DNA of 16,048 bases from CAZNKU01 sp045545235 (GCA_045545235.1 JAZQAN010000072.1:1-16048); one strand, 5' to 3'; counted from the stretch's first letter, positions 1 through 6,473 are shown. Numbers and translations: made by a program. The notes: generated from the letters alone by a model not told the origin.

Positions 1-370
1 CGTTATAAGCATTGTTCCTGTTTGCTCACTGCTTTGCGGAATTTGTATCTATGCTAATGCATTGGGATATCAAATAAGTGTCGAAAGCATAATGCCTGTC
101 TTCGTGGGAATTTTATTTTTTGTGCTTGGCTTTATTCTTCCAAAATGCAAACAAAATTACACAATCGGAATCAAACTCCCCTGGACGCTGCATGACGAAG
201 AGAACTGGAATAAAACACATAAACTTGCAGGAAAACTTTGGATTTGCGGCGGTATAATAATGATTGTGTCAGGATTGTTTAATTTAACATTTATATTTAT
301 GACAATAATTTTTGCACTTGTTATTATTCCAACTGTCTATTCATATTTGTTGTATCGGAAACAAAAATAA
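1..370 (+). CDS. SdpI/YfhL-family membrane protein, C-terminal part (5' end cut by window)
   Basis: The reading frame is open from the first bases of the window to a TAA at 368-370, so the start lies outside; an in-frame TTG at 62 is not a credible start because the frame runs on upstream. About 122 residues are visible. They show a hydrophobic segment at the left edge, a second one (VFVGILFFVLGFIL), then a loop with the motif IGIKLPWTLHDEENW followed by KTHKLAGKLW, and two more hydrophobic stretches at the C-terminus. The IGI(R/K)xPWTLxxxxNWxxTH pattern is characteristic of the SdpI/YfhL family, which includes the Bacillus immunity protein against the SdpC toxin. Many clostridial members have no known toxin partner, and nothing in the visible part indicates one here. 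Family assignment is firm; the immunity role is only a family precedent. Confidence 0.85.
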   Translation, partial: VISIVPVCSLLCGICIYANALGYQISVESIMPVFVGILFFVLGFILPKCKQNYTIGIKLPWTLHDEENWNKTHKLAGKLWICGGIIMIVSGLFNLTFIFMTIIFALVIIPTVYSYLLYRKQK

Positions 371-411
371 GAAATAAATATTTTAAAAGCATTAGATTCT
401 ATATTGATGAA

Positions 412-443
412 ACGGCACGGATTTTCTCCGTGCCGTAACTTTT
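412..443 (+). terminator. Hairpin after the SdpI-family gene, likely intrinsic terminator
   Basis: A perfect 10-bp inverted repeat (ACGGCACGGA at 412-421 and TCCGTGCCGT at 427-436) with a 5-base loop lies about 40 bases after the stop codon. The T-run that follows is short and interrupted (AACTTTT), so termination may be only partial. Confidence 0.6.
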
Positions 444-771
444 AAATGTGTCAAATTTTAATATACAGTAACCAAAGAAAAGCAGAATTGTATTTGGTCA
501 AAAAATATCTGCGAGAACTAAAAAATATTCTTGCAGAATTGTTCTCTACAGGCGAAATTGATAGAATTGGCGAAATCAAGTGATGCTAAAATGATGATGT
601 AGCAGACGGAATCGTTAGAAACGGATGCGACCGTATGCGAAATTGATGCTCATTTCAGGCATAATTATTTGAAACACAAGACCATGCGCCGTCATCAGAA
701 ATATAATCTAAAATTACTAAAAAATGGTTTTGATTCTCGAAAAAGTGAAGATTGCCGCTCTTGAAAATTGG
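444..771. other. Gene-poor stretch, possibly decayed coding DNA
   Basis: No convincing gene was found on either strand. The longest plus-strand frame from an ATG is 446-583 (45 codons). It ends at TGA, and other frames in the region are broken after 20-45 codons. Short internal direct repeats are present: GCAGAATTGT at 482-491 and 533-542, and GCGAAATTGAT at 552-562 and 637-647. A weak hairpin pairs 508-517 with 528-537. The region abuts the 3' side of a tRNA gene, a common integration site, but I see no integrase remnant and no second copy of the tRNA 3' end. The content is unidentified. Confidence 0.4.
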
Positions 772-806
772 CAATAAAAAATGGCTCAAACCCAGTGTTT
801 GAGCCA
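772..806 (-). terminator. Intrinsic terminator of the tRNA-Trp gene
   Basis: On the minus strand a perfect 10-bp stem (TGGCTCAAAC / GTTTGAGCCA, arms 797-806 and 782-791) with a 5-base loop is followed directly by six T residues (776-781 read on the minus strand). It lies 8 bases beyond the encoded CCA end of the tRNA, so it is a textbook rho-independent terminator for that transcript. Confidence 0.88.
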
Positions 807-813
807 AATATAT

Positions 814-889
814 TGGCAGGGGCAGTAGGATTTGAACCCACGACTTACAGTTTTGGAGACTGTCGCTCTACCAGCTGAACTATACCCCT
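814..889 (-). tRNA. tRNA-Trp (anticodon CCA)
   Basis: Read on the minus strand, the sequence folds as a standard cloverleaf. The acceptor stem is AGGGGTA (883-889) with TGCCCCT (818-824), followed by discriminator G (817) and an encoded CCA (814-816). The D-arm contains AGCTGGTA. The anticodon stem is ACAGT/ACTGT around the loop CTCCAAA, which gives anticodon CCA (tryptophan). The T-arm is GTGGG-TTCAAAT-CCTAC. There is no intron or mismatch beyond ordinary G-U pairs. The gene is a single-tRNA unit with its own consensus promoter and terminator. Confidence 0.97.
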
Positions 890-908
890 ATTTTGAACCG
901 CTTGTAAC

Positions 909-937
909 ATTATATATTAAAAATTGTGTTTTGTCAA
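909..937 (-). promoter_or_regulatory. Sigma-A promoter for tRNA-Trp
   Basis: On the minus strand a perfect -35 TTGACA (932-937) and a perfect -10 TATAAT (909-914) are separated by 17 bases. The -10 box lies about 19 bases upstream of the mature tRNA 5' end at 889. This is a full consensus match, as expected for a stable-RNA gene. Confidence 0.9.
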
Positions 938-975
938 CCTTTTTTTGATAAAATATTATATTTGTTAAGTTGACG

Positions 976-1004
976 TTGACATCTTTTTTAAACTTTAATA
1001 TAAT
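976..1004 (+). promoter_or_regulatory. Sigma-A promoter for the FTR-like/trxA operon
   Basis: A perfect -35 TTGACA (976-981) and a perfect -10 TATAAT (999-1004) are spaced by 17 bases, 36 bases before the ATG at 1041. The promoter is divergent from the equally perfect tRNA-Trp promoter, and the two -35 boxes lie about 38 bases apart. The strength suggests constitutive high expression. Confidence 0.9.
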
Positions 1005-1040
1005 TAGATAAGGTGTAATATGGTAACGGAGGTGTAGTTT

Positions 1041-1238
1041 ATGAAAGTTACTTTAAATTCAAATGAAGAAATTGTAAAGACGGTTAAAGATGGTCTTGAA
1101 AGGACAGGTGGTTATTGCCCATGCAGACTTGAACGTACAGAGGAAAACAAGTGTATGTGTAAGGAATTTCGTGACCAGATTAAGGATGAAAACTTTGAAG
1201 GCTATTGCCATTGTATGTTATATTATAAATCAAAATAA
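1041..1238 (+). CDS. Ferredoxin:thioredoxin reductase catalytic (beta) subunit-like protein
   Basis: This 65-residue soluble protein has six cysteines in three CxC pairs: CPC at 26-28, CMC at 38-40 and CHC at 56-58. The CPC...CxC...CHC series is the hallmark of the catalytic subunit of ferredoxin:thioredoxin reductase, where a 4Fe-4S cluster and an adjacent disulfide pass electrons from ferredoxin to thioredoxin. It is shorter than plant and cyanobacterial beta subunits (about 115 residues) and no alpha subunit is nearby. The first-to-last cysteine span equals that of the classical enzyme, but the middle pair sits 7 residues closer to the first (X9 and X15 instead of X16 and X8). A GGAGGTG site (1028-1034) precedes the ATG. 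It lies 14 bases before trxA in the same operon, supporting a role in thioredoxin reduction. Family membership is well supported; partner and activity are inferred. Confidence 0.82.
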   Translation: MKVTLNSNEEIVKTVKDGLERTGGYCPCRLERTEENKCMCKEFRDQIKDENFEGYCHCMLYYKSK

Positions 1239-1252
1239 AGGAGGAATTTATT

Positions 1253-1567
1253 ATGGCAGAAATTAAAATTACATCAGAAAATTTTGAAAATGAGGTTTTA
1301 AGGGCAGACAAGCCTGTTATAGTTGACTTCTGGGCTGAATGGTGCGGACCTTGTAAAATGCTTGCACCTGTAATTGCTGAAATAGCAGAAGAATATGAAG
1401 GTAAAGTAAAGGTTGCAAAATGCAATGTGGATGAAGAGGTTAAATTGGCTTTAAAGTACAATATTTCAAGTATACCTACAATTTTGTTGTTTGAAAATGG
1501 AGAAATTGTTAAAAAATCTGTTGGCTTTGCACCAAAGGAAAAATTAATAGAGGAATTAGGTATTTAA
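1253..1567 (+). CDS. trxA: Thioredoxin
   Basis: This 104-residue protein is a single thioredoxin-fold domain of the usual length. The redox-active WCGPCK motif lies at residues 30-35 (Cys31 and Cys34), preceded by the standard VDFWAEW strand, and the cis-proline is Pro75 in SSIPT. There is one extra cysteine (Cys57). It acts in the cytosol as a general protein disulfide reductase. The start is fixed by a strong AAAGGAGGA site (about 1237-1245). It lies 14 bases after the FTR-like gene under the same promoter and is followed by a clear terminator. No NADPH-dependent trxB is in the window. The arrangement suggests ferredoxin-derived reduction, although a distant trxB cannot be excluded. Confidence 0.97.
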   Translation: MAEIKITSENFENEVLRADKPVIVDFWAEWCGPCKMLAPVIAEIAEEYEGKVKVAKCNVDEEVKLALKYNISSIPTILLFENGEIVKKSVGFAPKEKLIEELGI

Positions 1568-1575
1568 TATAAAAG

Positions 1576-1622
1576 GGCATATTCTCAATATAATTGAGAA
1601 TATGCCTTTGATTTTTTATTTT
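1576..1622. terminator. Bidirectional intrinsic terminator between trxA and the QOR-like gene
   Basis: A perfect 14-bp stem (GGCATATTCTCAAT at 1576-1589, complement at 1593-1606) has a 3-base loop. On the plus strand a T-rich run follows (1607-1622); on the minus strand CCTTTTAT follows. It sits between convergent genes and probably ends both transcripts. Confidence 0.88.
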
Positions 1623-2599
1623 ACTTTTAAAACTACTTTACCTATATTTTCACCGTTTTGAAGAAGTGAATGTGCCTCTTCAGCCTGAGTTATCGGCAGT
1701 GTTTTGAAAATAGTAGGTTTTATTTCTCCGCTTTCTATTTTGGGATACACATTTTTAACCACTTCTGAAAGTATATATGCTTTCATTTCCGGTGCTCTTG
1801 AACGAAGTGTGCTTCCTATAATTCGAACGTTTCGTACATAGATGTTTTTAAGGTCTATTTCTGTAAGTGTACCTGCAAGTGCCGCAATCATAATCCATCT
1901 TGCACCATGGTTTAAATAGTGCAGGCATTTACCCATACCCTCACCGCCTATGCAGTCAATGGCAACATCAACACCGTGTCCGTTATCAAGCTCTTTCTTT
2001 AAAACCTCGCATATATCCTCTTTTGATGTAACAACAATTCTGTCAGCATTAAGGTGAGCTATAAGGTTTTTCTTTTCATCTGTACGAACGGTTGTGATAA
2101 CACGCATACCAAAAGCTTTTGCCATAGGTATTAGGACACTTGCAAGTCCTGAGTTTCCGCCGTGCATTAAAATTGTGTTACCTTTTTCAGCCTTACCTTC
2201 TATAAACAGGTTAAGGTATGATGTTGCATAAGCTTCAGGAATTGAAGCAGCTTCTTCCATAGAACAGTTTTCAGGAACCGGCATTAACATATCGTATTTT
2301 ACTGCTACATACTCTGCATAACCTCCACCGCCCAAAAGTGCACATACCTTGTCACCGATTTTCCAATTGGATTTTGCTTTTGCTTCTTCACCCATTTCAA
2401 CAATTATACCTGCCACCTCAAGACCCATCCATTCAGGGCATCCCGGTGGAGGAGGATAGTCACCTGCTCTTTGTAAAAGGTCTGCACGGTTAAGTGCTGC
2501 TGTGTGAATTTCAACCAAAACCTCTTCTGATTTTATTATTGGGTCCGGTACGTTATCCCATCTTAAGCTTTTATCATCGTTTATAAGTATTGCCTTCAT
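1616..2599 (-). CDS. Quinone oxidoreductase-like zinc-independent MDR protein (PIG3-like NAD(P)H reductase)
   Basis: This 327-residue protein belongs to the medium-chain dehydrogenase/reductase superfamily, quinone oxidoreductase branch. The N-terminal GroES-like half carries AALNRADLLQRAGDYPPPPG, typical of PIG3-type members, and lacks alcohol-dehydrogenase zinc ligands. The Rossmann half has the dinucleotide-binding motif HGGNSGLAS near residues 146-154. An arginine rather than an acidic residue follows the second strand (TTVRTDEK), suggesting NADPH. Such enzymes reduce quinones or activated enones, but the true substrate is unknown. The start ATG overlaps the stop of the upstream gene by one base (TAATG) and has a GGAGGT site inside that gene, so it is translationally coupled. 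It is the last gene of a three-gene oxidoreductase operon. Confidence 0.85.
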   Translation of the reverse strand: MKAILINDDKSLRWDNVPDPIIKSEEVLVEIHTAALNRADLLQRAGDYPPPPGCPEWMGLEVAGIIVEMGEEAKAKSNWKIGDKVCALLGGGGYAEYVAVKYDMLMPVPENCSMEEAASIPEAYATSYLNLFIEGKAEKGNTILMHGGNSGLASVLIPMAKAFGMRVITTVRTDEKKNLIAHLNADRIVVTSKEDICEVLKKELDNGHGVDVAIDCIGGEGMGKCLHYLNHGARWIMIAALAGTLTEIDLKNIYVRNVRIIGSTLRSRAPEMKAYILSEVVKNVYPKIESGEIKPTIFKTLPITQAEEAHSLLQNGENIGKVVLKVK

Positions 2600-3612
2600 T
2601 ACTCATTACCTCCGCAACATTTTTTTATTAGTTTATATAATTCAAGTTCATAATCATAACTCCATGGATTTTCCTTTTCTCCGCATATCATTTGTGCAAA
2701 GCCCAACATCATACCGTCATAACGGTCAAGTGGAGCGCTTACGTCCTTTTCGGCAGGTGCGTGCCAGTCGTGTTTGGTGCGTGTGTATCTGTAAGTAACC
2801 TGATTTTTATCCTCAGGATTAAGTGATGAGCGCCATTCAAGAGGTTTTAACTCAACAGTTTTTTTTGTTCCCGATACCACAAGCTGACGTCTTTCGTATC
2901 CTCCAACCTCAATGGATGTTGTCTTTGCGAAGGATACACCCTTTTCATATTCAAAAACTACCATTCCAAAGTCTTCGCCATTAACACCGTCAACACCACT
3001 GCATTTGTTAAGCGGAATTATATTTTTCGGAAGCCCCTGAATAGAATAAATCAGATCAATCAGGTGACAACCTAAATAAAACATCATACCACCCTTAAAT
3101 GTGGAAAGCCACTCTCTTGTTTCTTTTGGGCTGATGCAATTCATCTGTGCCTCAACGCTGATTATGTCGCCAAGCTCACCGTTTTTTATCTGTTCTTTAA
3201 GCTCCATAATGTATGGGTTATATCTGTACATATAGCCTGTGTGGAAAACAGTTTTGTTGTTTTTTACGGTGTTTATAAGCTTTTCAAATTCAGGCAGTGA
3301 AGTACCACCTGGCTTTTCCATATGAATATGTTTTTTGTGGTCTGCAGCCATCTGTGCATATTTTGTTAAATATATTTCTTCGGTTTCGACGGTTACAGCT
3401 TCAATTTCGGGATTTTCAAGTATTTCCTCTAAAGTAAGTTCTTTGTAGCCGTCAAAGTCAGCCTTTCTGTTAGGAAACTTTTCAAACTCATTTTCAGGCA
3501 TATGGTAGCCTACAATTTCAAAAACATCACTCTGTTTTTTAAGAGAATTAAAAATTAAGTTTCCGTGGCTGTTATTACTTGTGCCTATTTGTGCTATTTT
3601 AATTTTTTTCAT
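2599..3612 (-). CDS. Gfo/Idh/MocA-family oxidoreductase
   Basis: This 337-residue protein has the two-domain layout of the Gfo/Idh/MocA family: an N-terminal Rossmann domain (about 1-125) and a C-terminal beta-sheet domain. The EKPGG motif (the EKP lysine is catalytic or cofactor-binding in the family) is present, as is a motif ending in GCHLIDL with the conserved histidine. Two departures are visible. The nucleotide-binding loop reads IGTSNNSHG instead of a plain GxGxxG, and the aspartate usually found in the GGxxxDxGxH motif is a tyrosine. Family members oxidise or reduce sugars, inositols and related compounds with NAD(P). TAATG junctions couple it to both neighbours, and a GGGAGGA site lies in the preceding gene. 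Substrate not determinable. Confidence 0.88.
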   Translation of the reverse strand: MKKIKIAQIGTSNNSHGNLIFNSLKKQSDVFEIVGYHMPENEFEKFPNRKADFDGYKELTLEEILENPEIEAVTVETEEIYLTKYAQMAADHKKHIHMEKPGGTSLPEFEKLINTVKNNKTVFHTGYMYRYNPYIMELKEQIKNGELGDIISVEAQMNCISPKETREWLSTFKGGMMFYLGCHLIDLIYSIQGLPKNIIPLNKCSGVDGVNGEDFGMVVFEYEKGVSFAKTTSIEVGGYERRQLVVSGTKKTVELKPLEWRSSLNPEDKNQVTYRYTRTKHDWHAPAEKDVSAPLDRYDGMMLGFAQMICGEKENPWSYDYELELYKLIKKCCGGNE

Positions 3613-4634
3613 TATTTTAAATCCTCCCAGTTAAATTGTACTATTGTAGGAAATGTTCTGTCGCTTATAAGTCTGTTGTAAACTTCTGTACATTCCGTTG
3701 GTGAATGAGTTTCGTCAATCATATTTTTAAGATTGATTCTGCCTGTTGCACAAAGCTTTAAAATAGCCTTTATGTCATCTTCAGTTGTAAAGTAGCCGGG
3801 GTAAGAATCATTTTCAGGTCGTGCCAAAGTATGAGCACCAATAAGTGTTATACCAGGCCCGTGTACCTTTCTATAGTAATCAACGGAAAAGTTACTTTCT
3901 CGTGTACAACCTAAAAGTGCCACTCTGCCAAATGGAGCCATACAGTCTAAAACTTCGTTTAGACCTACCCCCTGCCCTGTAACTTCAATTGCAACATTTG
4001 CTCCGCCGTCTGTTACAGATTTTACTTTGTCAACAAAATCATCTTCAAATGGGTCAAATGCAAAGTCTGCTCCGAATTCCAAAGCTTTTTCGCGTCTTTC
4101 TTTAACAGGGTCTACTGCTATTACGGGTACAGCACCTGCAGCACGTGCAAAATGTACAGCCATAAGTCCTAATGTACCAAGCCCCATAACTATTATAGAT
4201 TCACCTATTTCAAGTTTTGTTTTTCGTATTGCCGCAAGTGGAAATGTTCCTATATGGGCAATTGAGGCTTCTTCAAATGATACTTTATCACTTTCGATTT
4301 TTACGGCATTTTTTTCGTCAAGCACATTAAAAAGCATATGCTTTGACCAATACATTGCTACTCTGTCGCCCACTTTTAAATTTTTTACGTTCTCACCTGT
4401 TTCAACAACTATACCGGAAGAGCTATAGCCTGAAGACCTTGGGAATTTAACCACATCATCAGGGGTTGAACAAAGACTTACCATAGGGTTGCCTGTAATG
4501 TTTGCCTTTTCCGTACCGTTGCTTATTGTACTGTAAACAGTTTTAACCTTAATCTGATTTGGCTTTAGTATTTCATTTTCAACATCAACTAATTCTGCTT
4601 TGTTTTTTTCTGTAAATACAATTTGTTTATTCAA
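3612..4634 (-). CDS. Medium-chain alcohol/polyol dehydrogenase-like protein (probably lacking catalytic zinc)
   Basis: This MDR-superfamily protein has 340 residues from the TTG at 4632-4634. That start is chosen because the GAGGTG site (4641-4646) lies 6 bases upstream; the longer frame from GTG at 4643 would use part of the ribosome binding site as its start. The N-terminal half has YSTISNGTEK where classical zinc dehydrogenases carry a cysteine ligand, and the four-cysteine structural zinc loop is absent, as in the BchC/threonine-dehydrogenase-like 'GTE' branch. The Rossmann half has GLGTLG, then AVDPVKERR with an aspartate after strand 2, suggesting NAD. It is the first gene of the operon, divergent from an AraC-type regulator. 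It probably oxidises a sugar-like alcohol; the substrate is unknown. Confidence 0.83.
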   Translation of the reverse strand: MNKQIVFTEKNKAELVDVENEILKPNQIKVKTVYSTISNGTEKANITGNPMVSLCSTPDDVVKFPRSSGYSSSGIVVETGENVKNLKVGDRVAMYWSKHMLFNVLDEKNAVKIESDKVSFEEASIAHIGTFPLAAIRKTKLEIGESIIVMGLGTLGLMAVHFARAAGAVPVIAVDPVKERREKALEFGADFAFDPFEDDFVDKVKSVTDGGANVAIEVTGQGVGLNEVLDCMAPFGRVALLGCTRESNFSVDYYRKVHGPGITLIGAHTLARPENDSYPGYFTTEDDIKAILKLCATGRINLKNMIDETHSPTECTEVYNRLISDRTFPTIVQFNWEDLK

Positions 4635-4640
4635 TGAAAT

Positions 4641-4646
4641 CACCTC
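4641..4646 (-). promoter_or_regulatory. Ribosome binding site deciding the TTG start of the MDR dehydrogenase
   Basis: GAGGTG on the minus strand, extending to GAGGTGAT and complementary to the 16S rRNA 3' end, ends 6 bases before the TTG at 4634. It contains the GTG that would otherwise look like a start. Confidence 0.75.
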
Positions 4647-4654
4647 GTAAAACT

Positions 4655-4660
4655 ATTATA
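4655..4660 (-). promoter_or_regulatory. Possible -10 box for the oxidoreductase operon
   Basis: A perfect TATAAT on the minus strand lies 20 bases upstream of the TTG start. No good -35 box is present 16-18 bases further upstream. A promoter with a poor -35 next to a divergent AraC-family gene is what activator-dependent transcription would look like, but this is inference. Confidence 0.4.
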
Positions 4661-4665
4661 CTCCA

Positions 4666-4694
4666 TTGACAACTGCAAAAATATAGATTATACT
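4666..4694 (+). promoter_or_regulatory. Sigma-A promoter for the AraC-family regulator
   Basis: TTGACA (4666-4671), a 17-base spacer and TATACT (4689-4694) lie about 40 bases upstream of the TTG start. The -10 box is the left half of an 11-base palindrome, TATACTGTATA (4689-4699), which could be an operator for autoregulation. Confidence 0.75.
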
Positions 4695-4734
4695 GTATAA
4701 AAACACTACTATACTACCAAAAGGAGGGTTGGGC

Positions 4735-5478
4735 TTGAATAAAAACACACTTGTAACCAGTTATTTGCTGAAAAAATATAAATATAAGAACATTCATTCT
4801 GCAGGTCGTGACCAGCATTTTAATAATCCGTGGATAGCATATGTAAAAAAGGGTTATGCAGAAATTCTTTATAACGGAAAAACAATTTATGCTTATGAAG
4901 GTGACCTTATATACATTGCTACAGGAACAAAATACGGTTCGGTATGGTTTGGTTCACCGGATATTGAGTGGTATTCAGCAGGATTTGCCTTTAAATCTAA
5001 TTACGATTTTTATGAATATCCATTTCAGATTTTAAAGGATTATCCCTGTGAACTTATTGATAAGATGTTTGAAATATACGAAACTTCATATATGCTTTCG
5101 GTTTCATATTTCTATCAGCTTATTGAAGATGTATATAAAAAGCTTAAACCTGCAGAACATGTAACATATACTTCTGTGGAGCCTGCAATAGAATATATAG
5201 AAAATAACTACACTCAAAGTATTTGTATAGCTGAACTTGCAAAGCTATGTAACTGCAGTGAATCGGGCTTTTTCAGAACATTTAAAAAATCAACGGGGGT
5301 TACCCCTGTTTCCTATAAGCACAATGTTATGATTCAGCACGCTTTGGAGCTTCTTTCTTACACAAATATGTCTATTGAGGAAATAAGCCTGAAGGTTGGC
5401 TTTTCATCATCAAATTATTTCCGAAAGATATTTGAGAAGATAATAGGAAAAACACCTAAAGAGATCAGAAAAAAATAA
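4735..5478 (+). CDS. AraC-family transcriptional regulator
   Basis: The protein has 247 residues from the TTG at 4735. An in-frame TTG at 4729 is only one base after the AGGAGG (4722-4727), so 4735 (7 bases after it) is preferred. The N-terminal part (about 15-100) looks like the cupin-type sensor domain of AraC proteins (HFNNPWIAYVKKGYAEILYNG). The last 100 residues carry the two helix-turn-helix units: SICIAELAKLCNCSESGFFR and MSIEEISLKVGFSSSNYFRK, ending in GKTPKEIRKK. AraC regulators of this layout bind a sugar or related ligand and usually activate a neighbouring catabolic operon. The divergent oxidoreductase operon, starting about 100 bases away, is the obvious candidate target. Ligand unknown. 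Confidence 0.9.
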   Translation: MNKNTLVTSYLLKKYKYKNIHSAGRDQHFNNPWIAYVKKGYAEILYNGKTIYAYEGDLIYIATGTKYGSVWFGSPDIEWYSAGFAFKSNYDFYEYPFQILKDYPCELIDKMFEIYETSYMLSVSYFYQLIEDVYKKLKPAEHVTYTSVEPAIEYIENNYTQSICIAELAKLCNCSESGFFRTFKKSTGVTPVSYKHNVMIQHALELLSYTNMSIEEISLKVGFSSSNYFRKIFEKIIGKTPKEIRKK

Positions 5479-5498
5479 AAACGGGAAATCCCGTTTTT
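5477..5498. terminator. Bidirectional terminator between the AraC gene and cysK
   Basis: The inverted repeat AAAAACGGGA / TCCCGTTTTT occupies almost the whole 18-base gap between the convergent stop codons and overlaps both stops. A GC core (ACGGG/CCCGT) with A and T runs on either side gives a U-tract in both directions. Confidence 0.8.
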
Positions 5499-6423
5499 AT
5501 TTGTATAATTCTGTTGAAAGATATCTGTCACCTGTGTCAGGAAGAATAACTACAATGTTTTTACCTTTGTTTTCGGGTTTTAAAGCCTCTTTAATTGCAC
5601 CGTGTAGTGCCGCGCCTGATGAAATGCCTGTTAAAACGCCTTCTGTTTTTCCAAGTAGTCTTGCGGCGTTATATGCTTCCTCGGTTGAAACTGTTAAAAT
5701 TTCGTCATACACTTTGGTGTTGAGAACTTCGGGTATAAAGCCTGCACCTATGCCCTGCAGACCGTGCGGACCTGCTTTTCCGCCTGATAGTACGGCAGAA
5801 TCCTTTGGCTCTATTCCAACAACCTTTAAGTCGGATTTTTTAGATTTTAAATATTCACCTGTTCCCGTAATTGTGCCGCCCGTACCTATGCCTGCAACTA
5901 AAATATCAACCTTGCCTTCTGTATCTTCCCATATTTCAGGACCTGTTGTGTCAAAATGTGCCTTTGCATTTGCAGGGTTTACAAATTGCCCTGCTACAAA
6001 GCTGTCGGGTATTTCCTTTGCAAGCTCTTCAGCTTTTTTTATCGCTCCCGTCATACCCTCACGACCGTCTGTAAGAATAAGTTCTGCACCATATGCGCTC
6101 ATAAGCTTCTGACGCTCAACAGACATTGTGTCCGGCATTACTATAATTACTCTGTAGCCTCTTGATGCACCAACAACAGCAAGACCTATGCCTGTATTAC
6201 CGCTTGTTGGTTCTATGATAACGGAATTTTCATTTAAAATACCTTTTTCTTCCGCGTTATCTATCATAGCCTTTGCAACTCTGTCTTTTACAGAGCCTGC
6301 GGGATTAAAATATTCAAGCTTTGCGTAAATTTTAGCTTCAAGTTCAAATTCTTCTTCAATATGTGTAAGCTCCAGAAGAGGAGTATGCCCTATTAACTGA
6401 TCAACTGAAGTATATATTTTCAT
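5497..6423 (-). CDS. cysK: Cysteine synthase A (O-acetylserine sulfhydrylase)
   Basis: This 308-residue PLP-dependent enzyme makes L-cysteine from O-acetylserine and sulfide in the cytosol. The Schiff-base lysine is Lys46 in NPAGSVKDR. The substrate loop TSGNTG is at 73-78, and the phosphate-binding GTGGT motif and C-terminal GISSGAA are intact, all at the usual family positions. The length is typical. The start ATG at 6421-6423 is chosen because GAGGTG (6430-6435) lies 6 bases upstream; the GTG at 6432 that opens the longer frame is part of that site. It is a single-gene unit with its own promoter and a terminator shared with the convergent AraC gene. No CymR-type or T-box leader is visible, as the 5' leader is only about 15-20 bases. 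Confidence 0.95.
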   Translation of the reverse strand: MKIYTSVDQLIGHTPLLELTHIEEEFELEAKIYAKLEYFNPAGSVKDRVAKAMIDNAEEKGILNENSVIIEPTSGNTGIGLAVVGASRGYRVIIVMPDTMSVERQKLMSAYGAELILTDGREGMTGAIKKAEELAKEIPDSFVAGQFVNPANAKAHFDTTGPEIWEDTEGKVDILVAGIGTGGTITGTGEYLKSKKSDLKVVGIEPKDSAVLSGGKAGPHGLQGIGAGFIPEVLNTKVYDEILTVSTEEAYNAARLLGKTEGVLTGISSGAALHGAIKEALKPENKGKNIVVILPDTGDRYLSTELYK

Positions 6424-6429
6424 AAAAAT

Positions 6430-6435
6430 CACCTC
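6430..6435 (-). promoter_or_regulatory. Ribosome binding site deciding the cysK start
   Basis: GAGGTG (minus strand), extended to AGAGGTGATT, ends 6 bases before the ATG at 6423 and overlaps the alternative GTG. Confidence 0.75.
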
Positions 6436-6443
6436 TGTATATT

Positions 6444-6472
6444 ATTTTATCAAATATTATCTTTCAAGTCAA
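6444..6472 (-). promoter_or_regulatory. Sigma-A promoter for cysK
   Basis: On the minus strand TTGACT (6467-6472), a 17-base spacer and TAAAAT (6444-6449), with an extended -10 TGA immediately before the hexamer. It begins right after the T-run of the upp terminator. Confidence 0.8.
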
Positions 6473-6473
6473 A

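Noticed and set aside
371..813. Insertion sequence or integron attC site beside the tRNA
   Set aside because: There are no terminal inverted repeats, transposase fragment or second copy of the tRNA 3' end; only short chance-level repeats are present.
4027..4428. 133-codon plus-strand open frame opposite the MDR dehydrogenase
   Set aside because: It is antisense to a well-supported gene, with Ser/Ala/Pro-rich low-complexity translation and no start signals.
5501..6112. 203-codon plus-strand open frame opposite cysK
   Set aside because: It is antisense to a clear cysK with intact motifs, has no ribosome binding site, and its composition (Ser/Pro/Ala-rich) is what an antisense frame of a conserved gene gives.
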